Source: Adiantum capillus-veneris
Lineage: Eukaryota > Streptophyta > Polypodiopsida > Polypodiales > Pteridaceae
NCBI GenBank assembly: GCA_014529385.2
Contig: CM043960.1
Coordinates: 34,548,396-34,612,395 of the forward strand
DNA length: 64,000 nt
Direction of reading: 5' to 3'
The position numbers and the translations under genes are program-made. This document shows, piece by piece, positions 44,491-57,352 of this stretch; the first letter of the stretch is position 1; the number at the start of each line of letters is the position of its first letter. The notes under the pieces are model-generated. The model made no database searches. It was not told the origin of the DNA and worked only from the letters and a program-made list of their open reading frames with translations.

Positions 44491-47400
44491 TTGGACAAGT
44501 GGTGGACCTTGAATGTAAACCCCTCATCTACGACATATCGTGGGTTTAATGTTTTTCAATGGAGCCTAGCATCTTGGAGACATGGTGCACCTTGCTTCTC
44601 CTCATGTTTCAATGGAGCCTACCTTGGACAAATGGTGGAGCATCCTTCTCTCCATGTTTCAATGGACCCTAGCTTAGACAAGGGGTGGACCTTTGCTTCT
44701 CTCTATGTTTCATTAGAGTTAGCTTGGACAAGTGGTGGACCTTGGAACCAAACCCCCATGTAAAACCTATCATGGTCACTCCAAGTAGTAAGAAAGAATA
44801 ACCTTTAAGATGTAGCCTTATAGGTTGGACAAGTGGTGGACCTTAACACCACATATTCTTAATAAAAGTGGTGAATCTTGAGACCAAACCACTCAGGCTA
44901 CTAGAATAATAGCTTGGACAAGTGGTGGACCTTGAATGTAAACCCCTCATCTACGAAATATCGTGGGTTTAATGTATTTCGATGGAGCCTAGCATCTTGG
45001 AGACATGGTGCAGCTTGCTTCTCGTCATGTTTCAATGGATCTATCTTGGACAAATGGTGGAGCATCCTTCTCTCCATGTTTCAATGGACCCTAGCTTGGA
45101 CAAGTGGTGGACCTTTGTTTTCTCTATGTTTCAATAGAGTTAGCTTGGACAAGTGGTGGACCTTGGAACCAAACCCCATGTAAAACCTATCATGGTCACT
45201 CCAAGTGGTAATAAAGAATAACCTTTAAGATGTAGCCTTATAGGTTGGACAAGTGGTGGACCTTAACACGCGCATATTCTTAATATAATGACATAGAGTG
45301 AAAAAGTGGTGAATCTTGAGACCAAACCACTCAGGCTACTAGCAATAATAGCTTGGACAAGTGGTGGACCTTGAATGTAAACCCCTCATCTACGACATAT
45401 CGTGGGTTTAATGTTTTTCGATGGAGCCTAGCATCTTGGAGACATGGTGCACCTTGCTTCTCCTCATGTTTCAATGGAGCCTACCTTGGACAAATGGTGG
45501 AGCATCCTTCTCTCCATGTTTCAATGGACCCTAGCTTAGACAAGGGTGGACCTTTGCTTCTCTCTATGTTTCAATAGAGTTAGCTTGGACAAGTGGTGGA
45601 CCTTGGAACCAAACCCCCATGTAAAACCTATCATGGTCACTCCAAGTAGTAAGAAAGAATAACCTTTAAGATGTAGCCTTATAGGTTGGACAAGTGGTGG
45701 ACCTTAACACCCACATATTCTTAATAAAAGTGGTGAATCTTGAGACCAAACCACTCAGGCTACTAGCAATAATAGCTTGGACAAGTGGTGGACCTTGAAT
45801 GTAAACCCCTCATCTACGAAATATCGTGGGTTTAATGTATTTCGATGGAGCCTAGCATCTTGGAGACATGGTGCAGCTTGCTTCTCGTCATGTTTCAATG
45901 GAGCCTATCTTGAACAAATGGTGGAGCATCCTTCTCTCCATGTTTCAATGGACCCTAGCTTGGACAAGTGGTGGACCTTTGTTTCTCTCTATGTTTCAAT
46001 AGAGTTAGCTTGGACAAGTGGTGGACCTTGGAACCAAACCCCATGTAAAACCTATCATGGTCACTCCAAGTGGTAATAAAGAATAACTTTAAGATGTAGC
46101 CTTATAGGTTGGACAAGTGGTGGACCTTAACACGCGCATATTCTTAATATAATGACATAGAGTGGAAAAGTGGGAATCTTGAGACCAAACCACTCAGGCT
46201 ACTACCAATAATAGCTTGGACAAGTGGTGGACCTTGAATGTAAACCCCTCATCTACGACATATCGTGGGTTTAATGTTTTTCGATGGAGCCTAGCATCTT
46301 GGAGACATGGTGCACTTGATTCTCTCATGTTTCAATGGAGCCTATCTTGGACAAATGGTGGAGCATCCTTCTCTCCATGTTTCAATGGACCTAGCTTAGA
46401 CAAGGGGTGGACCTTTGCTTCTCTCTATGTTTCAATAGAGTTAGCTTGGACAAGTGGTGGACCTTGGAACCAAACCCCCATGTAAAACCTATCATGGTCA
46501 CTCCAAGTAGTAAGAAAGAATAACCTTTAAGATGTATCCTTATAGGTGGGACAAGTGGTGGACCTTAACACCCCACATATTCTTAATACATAGTGGTGAA
46601 TCTTGAGACCAAAACCATTCAGGCTATAGCAATAATGTATCGTGGGTTTAATGTTATTTCAATGGAGCCTAGCATCTTGGAGACATGGTGCAGCTTGCTT
46701 CTCGTCATGTTTCAATGGAGCCTATCTTGGACAAATGGTGGAGCATCCTTCTCTCCATGTTTCAATGGACCCTAGCTTGGACAAGTGGTGGACCTTTGTT
46801 TCTCTCTATGTTTCAATAGAGTTAGCTTGGACAAGTGGTGGACCTTGGAACCAAACCCCCATGTAAAACCTATCATGGTCACTCCAAGTGGTAAAAAGAA
46901 TAACCTTTAAGATGTAGCCTTATAGGTTGGACAAGTGGTGGACCTTAACACGCACATATCTTAATATAATGACATAGAGTGGAAAAGTGGTGAATCTTGA
47001 GACCAAACACTCAGGCTACTACCAATAATAGCTTGGACAAGTGTGGACCTTGAATGTAAACCCCTCATCTACGAATATCGTGGGTTTAATGTTTTTCGAT
47101 GGAGCCTAGCATCTTGGAGACATGGTGCACCTTGCTTCTCTCATGTTTCAATGGAGCCTACCTTGGACAAATGGTGGAGCATCCTTCTCTCCATGTTTCA
47201 ATGGACCCTAGCTTAGACAAGTGGTGGACCTTTGCTTTCTCTATGTTTCAATAGAGTTAGCTTGGACAAGTGGTGACCTTTGGAACCAAACCCCCATGTA
47301 AAACCTATCATGGTCACTCCAAGTGGTAAGAAAGAATAACCTTTAAGATGTAGCCTTATAGGTTGGACAAGTGGTGGACCTTAACACCCACATATTCATA

Positions 47401-50400
47401 TAAAAGTGGTGAATCTTGAGACCAACCACTCATGCTACTAGCAATAATAGCTTGGACAAGTGTGGACCTTGAATGTAAAACCCTCATCTACGAAATATCG
47501 TGGGTTTAATGTATTTCGATGGAGCCTAGCATCTTGGAGACATGGTGCAGCTTGCTTCTCGTCATGTTTCAATGGAGCCTATCTTGGACAAATGGTGGAG
47601 CATCCTTCTCTCCATGTTTCAATGGACCCTAGCTTGGACAAGTGGTGGACCTTTGTTTCTCTCTATGTTTCAATAGAGTTAGCTTGGACAAGTGGTGGAC
47701 CTTGGAACCAAACCCCCATGTAAAACCTATCATGGTCACTCCAAGTGGTAAGAAAGAAAAACCTTTAAGATGTAGCCTTATAGGTTGGACAAGTGGTGGA
47801 CCTTAACACCCGATATTCTTAATATAATGACATAGATTGGAAAAGTGGTGAATCTTGAGACCAAACCACTCATGCTACTAGCAATAATAGCTTGGACAAG
47901 TGGTGGACCTTGAATGTAAACCCCTCATCTACGACATATCGTGGGTTTAATGTTTTCGATGGAGCTAGCATCTTGGAGACATGGTGCAGCTTGCTTCTCC
48001 TCATGTTTCAATGGAGCCTATCTTGGACAAATGGTGGAGCATCCTTCTCTCCATGTTTCAATGGACCCTAGCTGAGACAAGGGGTGGACCTTTGCTTCTC
48101 TCTATGTTTCAATAGAGTTAGCTTGGACAAGTGGTGGACCTTGGACCAAACCCCTAGTAAAACCTATCATGGTCATTCCAAGTAGTAAGAAAGAATAACC
48201 TTAAGATGTAGCCTTATAGGTTGGACAAGTGGTGTAACTTAACACCCACATATTCTTAATAAAAGTGGTGAATCTTGAGACCAACCACAAGGCTACTAGC
48301 ATAATGTATCGAGGGTTTAAGGTACTTCGATGGCCTAGCATCTTGGAGATGGTGCAACTTGATTTCCTCATGTTTCAATGGAGCCTACCTTGGACAAATG
48401 GTGGAGCATCCTTCTCTCCATGTTTCAATGGACCCTAGCTTAGACAAGTGGTGGACCTTTGCTTCTCTCTATGTTTCAATAGAGTTAGCTTGGACAAGTG
48501 GTGGGACCTTGAACCAAACCCCCATGTAAAACCTATCATGGTCACTCCAAGTAGTGAGAAAGAATAACCTTTAGATGTAGCCTTATAGGTTGGACAAGTG
48601 GTGGATCTTAACACCCACATATTCTTAATAAAAAGTGGTGAATCTTGAGACCAACCACTCAGGCTACTAGCAATAATAGCTTGGACAAGTGGTGGACCTT
48701 GAATGTAAACCCCTCATCTACGAAATATCGGGTTTAATGTATTTCGATGGTGCTAGCATCTTGGAGACATGGTGCAGCTTGCTTCTCGTCATTTCAATGG
48801 TTTCCTATCTTGGACAAATGGTGGGCATCTTCTCTCCATGTTTCAATGGAGCCTAGCTTGGACAAGTGGTGGACCTTTGTTTCTCTCTATGTTTCAATAG
48901 AGTTAGCTTGGACAAGTGGTGGACCTTGGAACAAACCCCATGTAAAACATATCATGGTCATTCCAAGTGGGAAAATAAATACCTTTAAGATATAGCCTTA
49001 TAGGTTGGACAAGTGGTGGACCTTAACACCCGATCTTCTTAATATAATGACATAGAGTGGAAAAGTGGTGAATCTTGAGACCAAACCACTCATGGTACTA
49101 GAATAATAGGTTGGACAAGTGGTGGACCTTGAATTAAACCCTCATGTACAAAATATCGTGGGTTAATGTATTTCAATGGAGCCTAGCATCTTGGAAACAT
49201 GGTGCACCTTGATTCTCCTCATGTTTCAATGGAGCCTATCTTGGACAAATGGTGGAGCATCCTTCTCTCCATGTTTCAATGGACCTAGCTTGAACAAGGG
49301 TGGACCTTTGCTTCTCTCTATGTTTCAATAGAGTTAGCTTGGACAAGTGGTGGACCTTGGAACCAAACCCCATGTAAAACCTATCATGGTCATCCAAGTG
49401 GTAAGAAAGAATAACCTTTAAGATATAGCCTTATAGGTTGCAGACAAGTGGTGACCAAAACACCATATTCTTAATAAAAGTGGTGAATCTTGAGACAAAC
49501 CACTCAGGCTACTAGCAATAATGGATCGTGGGTTTACTGTTACTTCGTAATGGCGTAGATCTTGGAGACATGGTGCAGCTTGCTTTCTTCATGTTTCAAT
49601 GGAGCCTATCTTGGAAAATGTGGAGCATCCTTCTCTCCATGTTTCAATGGACCCTAGCTTGGACAAGTGGTGGACCTTTGTTTCTCTCTATGTTTCAATA
49701 GAGTTAGCTTGGACAAGTGGTGGACCTTGGAACCAAACCCCATGTAAAACCTATCATGGTCACTCCAAGTGGTAATAAAGAATAACCTTTAAGATGTAGC
49801 CTTATAGGTTGGACAAGTGGTGGACCTTAAACACGCGCATATTCTTAATATAATGACATAGAGTGGAAAAGTGGTGAATCTTGAGACCAAACCACTCAGG
49901 CTACTACCAATAATAGCTTGGACAAGTGTGGACCTTGAATGTAAACCCCTCATCTACGACATATCGTGGGTTTAATGTTTTTCGATGGAGCCTAGCATCT
50001 TGGAGACATGGTGCACCTTGCTTCTCCTCATGTTTCAATGGAGCCTACCTTGGACAAATGGTGGAGCATCCTTCTCTCCATGTTTCAATGGACCCTAGCT
50101 TAGACAAGTGGTGGACCTTTGCTTCTCTCTATGTTTCAATAGAGTTAGCTTGGACAAGTGGTGGACCTTGGAACCAAACCCCCATGTAAAACCTATCATG
50201 GTCACTCCAAGTAGTAAGAAAGAATAACCTTTAAGATGTAGCCTTATAGGTTGGACAAGTGGTGGACCTTAAACACCACATATTCTAATAAAAGTGGTGA
50301 ATCTTGAGACCAAACCACTCAGGCTACTAGCAAAAATAGCTTGGACAAGTGGTGGACCTTGAATGTAAAACCCTCATCTACGAAATATCGTGGGTTTAAT

Positions 50401-52070
50401 GTATTTCGATGGAGCCTAGCATCTTGGAGACATGGTGCAGCTTGCTTCTCGTCATGTTTCAATGGAGCCTATCTTGACAAATGGTGGAGCATCCTTCTCT
50501 CCATGTTTCAATGGACCCTAGCTTGGACAAGTGGGTGGACCTTTGTTTCTCTCTATGTTTCAATAGAGTTAGCTTGGACAAGTGGTGGACCTTGGAACCA
50601 AACCCCCATGTAAAACCTATCATGGTCACTCCAAGTGGTAATAAAGAATAACCTTTAAGATGTAGCCTTATAGGTTGGACAAGTGGTGGACCTTAACACG
50701 CGCATATTCTTAATATAATGACATAGAGTGGAAAAGTGGTGAATCTTGAGACCAAACCACTCAGGCTACTAGCAATAATAGCTTGGACAAGTGGTGGACC
50801 TTGAATGTAAACCCCTCATCTACGACATATCGTGGGTTTAATGTTTTTCGATGGAGCCTAGCATCTTGGAGACATGGTGCACCTTGCTTCTCCTCATGTT
50901 TCAATGGAGCCTACCTTGGACAAATGGTGGAGCATCCTTCTCTCCATGTTTCAATGGACCCTAGCTTAGACAAGGGGTGGACCTTTGCTTCTCTCTATGT
51001 TTCAATAGAGTTAGCTTGGACAAGTGGTGGACCTTGGAACCAAACCCCCATGTAAAACCTATCATGGTCACTCCAAGTAGTAAGAAAGAATAACCTTTAA
51101 GATGTAGCCTTATAGGTTGGACAAGTGGGACCTTAACACCACATATTCATAATAAAAGTGGTGAATCTTGAGACCAAACCACTCAGGCTACTAGCAATAA
51201 TAGCTTGGACAAGTGGTGGACCTTGAATGTAAACCCCTCATCTACGAAATATCGTGGGTTAATGTATTTCGATGGAGCCTAGCATCTTGGAGACATGGTG
51301 CAGCTTGCTTCTCGTCATGTTTCAATGGAGCCTATCTTGGACAAATGGTGGAGCATCCTTCTCTCCATGTTCAATGGACCCTAGCTTGGACAAGTGGTGG
51401 ACCTTTGTTTCTCTCTATGTTTCAATAGAGTTAGCTTGGACAAGTGGTGGACCTTGGAACCAAACCCCCATGTAAAACCTATCATGGTCACTCCAAGTGG
51501 TAATAAAGAATAACCTTTAAGATGTAGCCTTATAGGTTGGACAAGTGGTGGACCTTAACACGCGCATATTCTTAATATAATGACATAGAGTGGAAAAGTG
51601 GTGAATCTTGAGACCAAACCACTCAGGCTACTACCATAATAGCTTGGACAAGTGTGGACCTTGAATGTAAACCCCTCATCTACGACATATCGTGGGTTTA
51701 ATGTTTTCGATGGAGCTAGCATCTTGGAGACATGGTGCACCTTGATTCTCCTCATGTTTCAATGGAAGCCTACTTGGACAAATGGTGGAGCATCCTTCTC
51801 TCCATGTTTCAATGGACCCTAGCTTAGACAAGTGGTGGACCTTTGCTTCTCTCTATGTTTCAATAGAGTTAGCTTGGACAAGTGGTGGACCTTGGAACCA
51901 AACCCCCATGTAAAACCTATCATGGTCACTCCAAGTAGTAAGAAAGAATAACCTTTAAGATGTAGCCTTATAGGTTGGACAAGTGGTGGACCTTAACACC
52001 CACATATTCTTAATAAAGTGGTGAATCTTGAGATCAAACCACTCAGGCTACTAGCAATAATAGCTGGGAT
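44491..52070 (+). repeat. Motif array core: ~430-bp monomers in ~863-bp dimeric HOR
   Basis: Each monomer has five motif copies with spacings of about 108, 133, 50, 50 and 101 bp. Two monomer types alternate. Type A has CGACATATCG, GCACCTTGCTTCTCC, TTAGACAAGGGG and AAGTAGTAAG. Type B has CGAAATATCG, GCAGCTTGCTTCTCG, TTGGACAAGTGG with CTTTGTTTCTC, and AAGTGGTAATAAAG then CACGCGCAT. Type A starts at 44491, 45353, 46216 and 50783; type B at 44914, 45777, 50341 and 51213. Like types are about 863 bp apart. Many copies carry one-base deletions (GTGTGGACC, GGTGACC). Each monomer opens a ~90-codon frame, but monomer length is not a multiple of three. Confidence 0.93.
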
Positions 52071-55000
52071 AACCTTTAAGCTATAGTCTTTCAAGGGGTG
52101 AGAAAGAATAACCATTAACATAATAGTCTTATAGGTTGGACAAGTGTGGACCTTAACACCCAAATATTCTTAATATAATGACAGAGAGTGGAAAAGTGTG
52201 GGAATCTTGAGACGGAAAACCACTCATGCTACTAGCGATATAGGTTGGACAAATTGTTGATCTTGATGTAAACTCCCCATGTACAAATAACGTGGGTTTA
52301 AGGTATTTCGATGGAGGCTAGCATCTTGGAGACATGGTGCAGCTTGCTTCTCTTCATGTTTCAATGGAGTCTATCTTGGACAAATGGTGGAGCATCCTTC
52401 TCTCCATGTTTCAATAGACCCTAGCTTAGACAAGTGGTGGACCTTTGCTTCTCTCTATGTTTCAATAGAGTTAGCTTGGACAAGTGGTGGACCTTGGAAC
52501 CAAACCCCCATGTAAAACCTTTCATGGTCACTCCAAGTGGTCAGAAGAAATAACCATTAAGATATAGTCTTATAGGTTGGACAAGTGGTGGACCTTAATA
52601 CCCAAATATTCTTAATATAATGACACAGAGTGAAAAAGTGGTGAATCTTGCGACCAAACCCCTCATGCTACTAGCGTTAATAGGTTGGACAACTGGTGGA
52701 CCTTGAATGTAAACCTTCCATGTTTCAATAGAGTTAGCTTCGACAAATGGTGGAGCATCCTTCTCTCCATGTTTCAATGGAGCCTAGCTTGGACAAGTGG
52801 TGGACCTTTGCTCTCTCTATGAGAAGAATAAAGTTAGCTTGGATAAGGGGTGGGACCTTGTGAACCAAAACCCCTTGTTAAACATATCATGGACATTTCA
52901 AGTGGTGAGAAAGAATACCCTTTAAGATATACCCTTATAGGTTGGACAAAGTGGTCGACCTTAACACCTAGATCTTCTTTATATAATGACATAGAGTGGA
53001 AAAGTGGTGAATCTTGAGACCAAACCACTCATGCTACTAGGGATAATAGCTTGGAAAAGTGACTGGCCTTGACGTTTAACCCCACATGTAAACAATATCG
53101 TGCGTTTAAGGTATTTCAATGGATCTTAGAATCTTGGAGACATGGTGCAACTTGCTTCTTTTCATGTTTCAATGAAGCCTATCTTCCACCAATGGGGGAT
53201 CATCCTTCTCTAAATGTCTCAGTGGAGCCTAGCTTGGACAAGTGGTGGACCTTTGCTTCTCTCTATGTTTCCATAGAGTTAGCTTGGACAAGTGGTGGAC
53301 CTTGAAACCAAACCCCCATGTAAAACATATCATGGTCATTCCAAGTGGTGAGAAATAATACCCTTTAAGATCTAGCCTTATAGGTTGGACAAGTTGTCGA
53401 CCTTAAAACCTAGATCTTCATAATATAACGACATAGAGTGGAAAAGTGTTAAATCTTGAGACCAAACCACTCATGCTACTAAGAATAATAGGTTGGACAA
53501 GTGGTGGACCTTGATGTAAACCCCCCATGTAAAATATCATGGGTTTAAGGTATTTCAATGGAGCCTAGCATCTGGAGACATGGTGCAGATTGCTTCCCTT
53601 CATGTTTCAATGGAGCCTATCTTGGACAAATGGTGGAGCATCCTTCTCTCCATGTTTCAATGGAGCCTAGCTTGGACAAGTGGTGGACCTTTGCTTCTCT
53701 CTATGTTTCAATAGAGTTAGCTTGGACAAGTGGTGGGCCTTGGAACCAAACTCCCATGTAAAACCTATCTTGGTAACTCCAAGTGGTGAGAAAGAATAAA
53801 GTTTAAGATATAGCCTTATAGGTTGGACAAGTGGTGGACCTTAGCACCCAGATATTCTTAATAGAATGACATAGAGTGGAAAAATGGTGAATCTTGAGAC
53901 CAAACCACTCATGCTACTAGAGATAATAGGTTGGACAAGTGGTGGACCTTGAATGTAAACCCCCCATGTACAAAATATCATGGGTTTGAGGTATTTCAAT
54001 GGAGCCTAGCATCTTGGAGACATGGTGTAGCTTGCTTCTCTTCATGTTTCAATGGAGCGTATCTTGGACAAATGGTGGAGCATCCTTCTCTCCATGTTTC
54101 AATGGACCCTAGCTTGGACAAGTGGTGGACCTTTGATTCTCTCTATGTTTCAATAGAGTTAGCTTGGACAAGTGGTGGACCTTGAAACAAAACCCCCATG
54201 TAAAACCTATGCTGGTCACTCCAAGTGGTGAGAAAGAATAACCCTTAAGATATAGCCTTATAGGTTGGACAAGTGGTGGACCTTAACACCCAAATATTCT
54301 TAATATAATGACATAGAGTGAAAAAGTGGTGAATCTTGAGACCAAACCACTCATGCTACTAGCGTTAATAGGTTGGACAAGTGGGGACCTTGAATGTAAA
54401 CCCCCCATGTTTCAATAGAGTTAGCTTCGACAAATGGTAGAGGATCCTTCTCTCCATGTTTCAATGGAGCCTAGCTTGGACAAGTGGTGGACCTTTGTTT
54501 CTCTCTATGTTTCAATAGAGTTAGCTTGGACAAGTGGTGGACCTTGGAGCCAAACCCCCATGTAAAACATATCATGGACATTTCAAGTGGTGAGAAAGAA
54601 TACCCTTTAAGATATACCCTTATAGGTTGGACAAGTGGTCGACCTTAACACCCAGATCTTCTTAACGTAATGACATAGAGTGGAAAAGTGGTGAATCTTG
54701 AGACCAAACCACTCATGCTACTAGAGATAATAGGTTGGACAAGTGGTGGACCTTGAATGTAAACTCCCCATGTACAAAATATCATGGGTTTAAGGTATTT
54801 CAATGGATCTTAGCATCTTGGAGACATGGTGCAGCTTGCTTCTCTTCATGTTTCAATGGAGCCTATCTTGGACAAATGGTGGAGCATCCTTCTCTCCATG
54901 TTTCAATGGACCCTAGCTTAGACAAGTGGTGGACCTTTGCTTCTCTCTATGTTTCAATAGAGTTAGCTTGGACAAGTGGTGGAACTTGGAACCAAACCCC

Positions 55001-55990
55001 ATGTAAAACCTATCATGGTCATTCCAAGTGGTGAGAAAGAATACCCTTAAGATATAGCCTTATAGGTTGGACAAGTGGTGGACCTTAACACCCAGATCTT
55101 CTTAATATAATGACATAGAGTGGAAAAGTGGTGAATCTTGACATCAAACCACTCATGCTACTAGTGATAATAGGTTGGACAAGTGGTGGACTTGAATGTA
55201 AACCCCCCATGTACGAATATCATGGGTTTAAGATATTTCAATGGAGCCTAGCATTTTGGAGACATGGTGCAGCTTGCTTCTCTTCATGTTTCAATCAAAC
55301 CTGGCTTGGACAAATGGTGGAGCATCCTTCTCTCCATGTTTCAATGGAGCCTAGCTTGGACAAGTGGTGGACCTTTGATTCTCTCTATGTTTCAATAGAG
55401 TTAGCTTGGACAAGTGGTGGACCTTGGAACCATACCCCTATGTAAAACCCATCATGTGCATTCCAAGTGTGGTAAATAATACCATTTAAGATATAGCCTT
55501 ATAGGTTGGACAAGTGGTGGACCTTAACACACCCAGATCTTCTTAATATAATGACATAGAGTGAAAAGTGGTGAATCTTGAGACCAAACCACTCATGCTA
55601 CTAGGGATAATAGGTTGGACAAGTGGTGGACCTTGAATTAAACCCCACATATACAAAATATCATGGGTTAAAGGTATTTCAATGGAGCCTAGCATCTCAA
55701 AGACATGGTGCATCTTGCTTCTCTTCATGTTTCAATGGAGCCTATTTTGGACAAATGGTGGAGCATCCTTCTCTCCATGTTTCAATGGACCCTAGATTGG
55801 ACAAGTGGTGGACCTTTGCTTCTCTCTATGTTTCAATATAGTTAGCCTATATTAGACAATTAGTAGACCTCGAATCTCTCCATGTTGTCTAGAGCTGAGC
55901 TTGGACAAGTGGTGGACCTTACTTCTCCCTTCCCTTAGTTTACTAGCTTAAATGATCACTATGTATACTTGCTTAGATCTAGCTTGAACA
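52071..55990 (+). repeat. Motif array, zone B right edge (diverged monomers)
   Basis: Same five-motif monomer as the core but with more substitutions and some rearranged units, for example near 52.69-52.80 kb and 54.36-54.50 kb, where a CCATGTTTCAATAGAG segment directly follows the second motif. The A/B alternation is no longer clear. The array fades 90 bp before the acceptor of the ParB-like gene. Confidence 0.88.
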
Positions 55991-56073
55991 AGTGGTGGAA
56001 CTTGTATTCACACAAACTTAATCCATTACAAAAAAGTATATGTTAAAATAACATTTGGTTTTTTTTGTTTCAG

Positions 56074-57268
56074 GAAAGATGGCTCCTCCAAAAAAACAGG
56101 TTGCAAGGGTTGCTGTCTCAGTTGACTATACTTGCAATGATCTTAGGAAATGGTATTTGGACATACATGGTATAGAGGGTGCACAATTCATAAGGTGCAT
56201 CTATTTATGCCAAAAAGGAGAATGACAGCTTGTTTGAAGATGTTGGACAAGTTGTGGAAGCATCTGTCTCTGTAGTTGATAGTCATCCAGAGGTGGAATG
56301 CATTGACATTCTAGTTCCAATGAATCTAGAATTTCAACTATCTCCAGGAGCATATGCATTGGAGCGCATGTCTAGAAACAAAGAAGAGACAATGTTTTCT
56401 CGAGGATGGAAGTTTGCAGAATCAAATCCAAATATCACAGCAGATCAAAGCTCCATTGCTCCATCATTGCCACACTACAACGAAAAAAGGTGAAAGCTTC
56501 ACGACCACCATCCACAAAGAAGCAAGCAAAAGTGCAGAAAGTAGAAGCTAAGCGAACTAGTTCCATTTTGGATGTAGACAAGGCATCTTTGGCATCCTCA
56601 TCAACAGAGGGTTCAATGTCAAAGATGAGAATTGTGGATCCAGATGTTTTAGAAGCTGAGGCCATGAAAGGACAAGAAAAAGATACAGGTGGAATGAATA
56701 AGTACATAAATTATTTTCCTTTCCAATATAGGGAATTTGATATCCCTATTCAAAATTGTTGCTTGCTCCTGATCACTATAATGCACGTATTATGGATAAA
56801 AAACACGCTGAAAGTGTGTTATTTGGATTTTCACGGAGTACGACCAAGCCTGCAGCATGTGCATATTTGATGCCTGTTCGAAATGCAAAATCAAAGAAGG
56901 GGACTCCTTTGGCAGTAGAAGAGGTAGAGGAGCAAAAAATTAAAGATTATCATTATTGGATTCTTGATGGGCAGCATTCAATCTATGCTGCAAAAGTTTT
57001 GCTTCACAATGAACAAAACAACAAAGAGATCTTTGAAAGACTGATTAGCGTGTATAAATTTAGAAAGGCTCGCATTGTTGTGAATGCTCCTCCATTTGTT
57101 GCAACTGCTATATCTGCCATTGCAAATGAGGAGGCTCAGGCATTGTATGTCAAGCAACCTTACAGCCAAATATTGAGACATTTACGGAGTCAATGGATCT
57201 TCTCAGGACGACCACCAAAGGCAGCAAGTGGAATTGCAGAGGGACATGCATCTCGTGCCGGATGGGAT
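56074..57268 (+). CDS. ParB/DGQHR-type domain protein, exon with three frameshifts
   Basis: Begins after a strong acceptor (TTTTTTTGTTTCAG, ending 56073); ATG at 56079 (MAPPKKQVARVAV). An acidic/basic N-terminal part of about 200 codons precedes a ParB-like domain: FPFQYREFDIPIQ, LLLAPDHYNAR, then the signature YHYWILDGQHSIYAAK at about 56.95 kb. DGQHS corresponds to the DGQHR/DGxHR motif of ParB/sulfiredoxin-fold proteins that bind nucleotides and DNA. The frame changes near 56195 (one extra base), 56485 (one base missing in an A-run) and 56752 (one base missing in AAAA). The protein pattern continues smoothly across each. The exon ends GGATGGGAT before GTAAGT. Either a decaying gene or sequencing errors. 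Confidence 0.65.
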
Positions 57269-57352
57269 GTAAGTTATTTTCTTTGTCTTTTTGATAGTGT
57301 TTAATTAACAAATCTTGCTCAATAGTTTAATTATTTCTCTATTTCTTTTTAG
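57269..57352 (+). other. 84-base intron
   Basis: GTAAGT donor, T-rich tract and TTTCTTTTTAG acceptor, AT-rich throughout. Removing it joins two parts of the same protein pattern. Confidence 0.7.

Noticed and set aside
44491-55841. Repeated ~90-codon frames (starting MDKWWTLNV) in every monomer of the array
   Set aside because: They recur only because the DNA repeats. Monomer lengths (about 424 and 439 bp) are not multiples of three, each frame ends within its monomer, and indels break them freely. No domain is present.
56195-56225. A 30-base intron explaining the first frame change in the ParB gene
   Set aside because: GT and AG can be found but 30 bases is too short for a plant intron; a one-base insertion is simpler.
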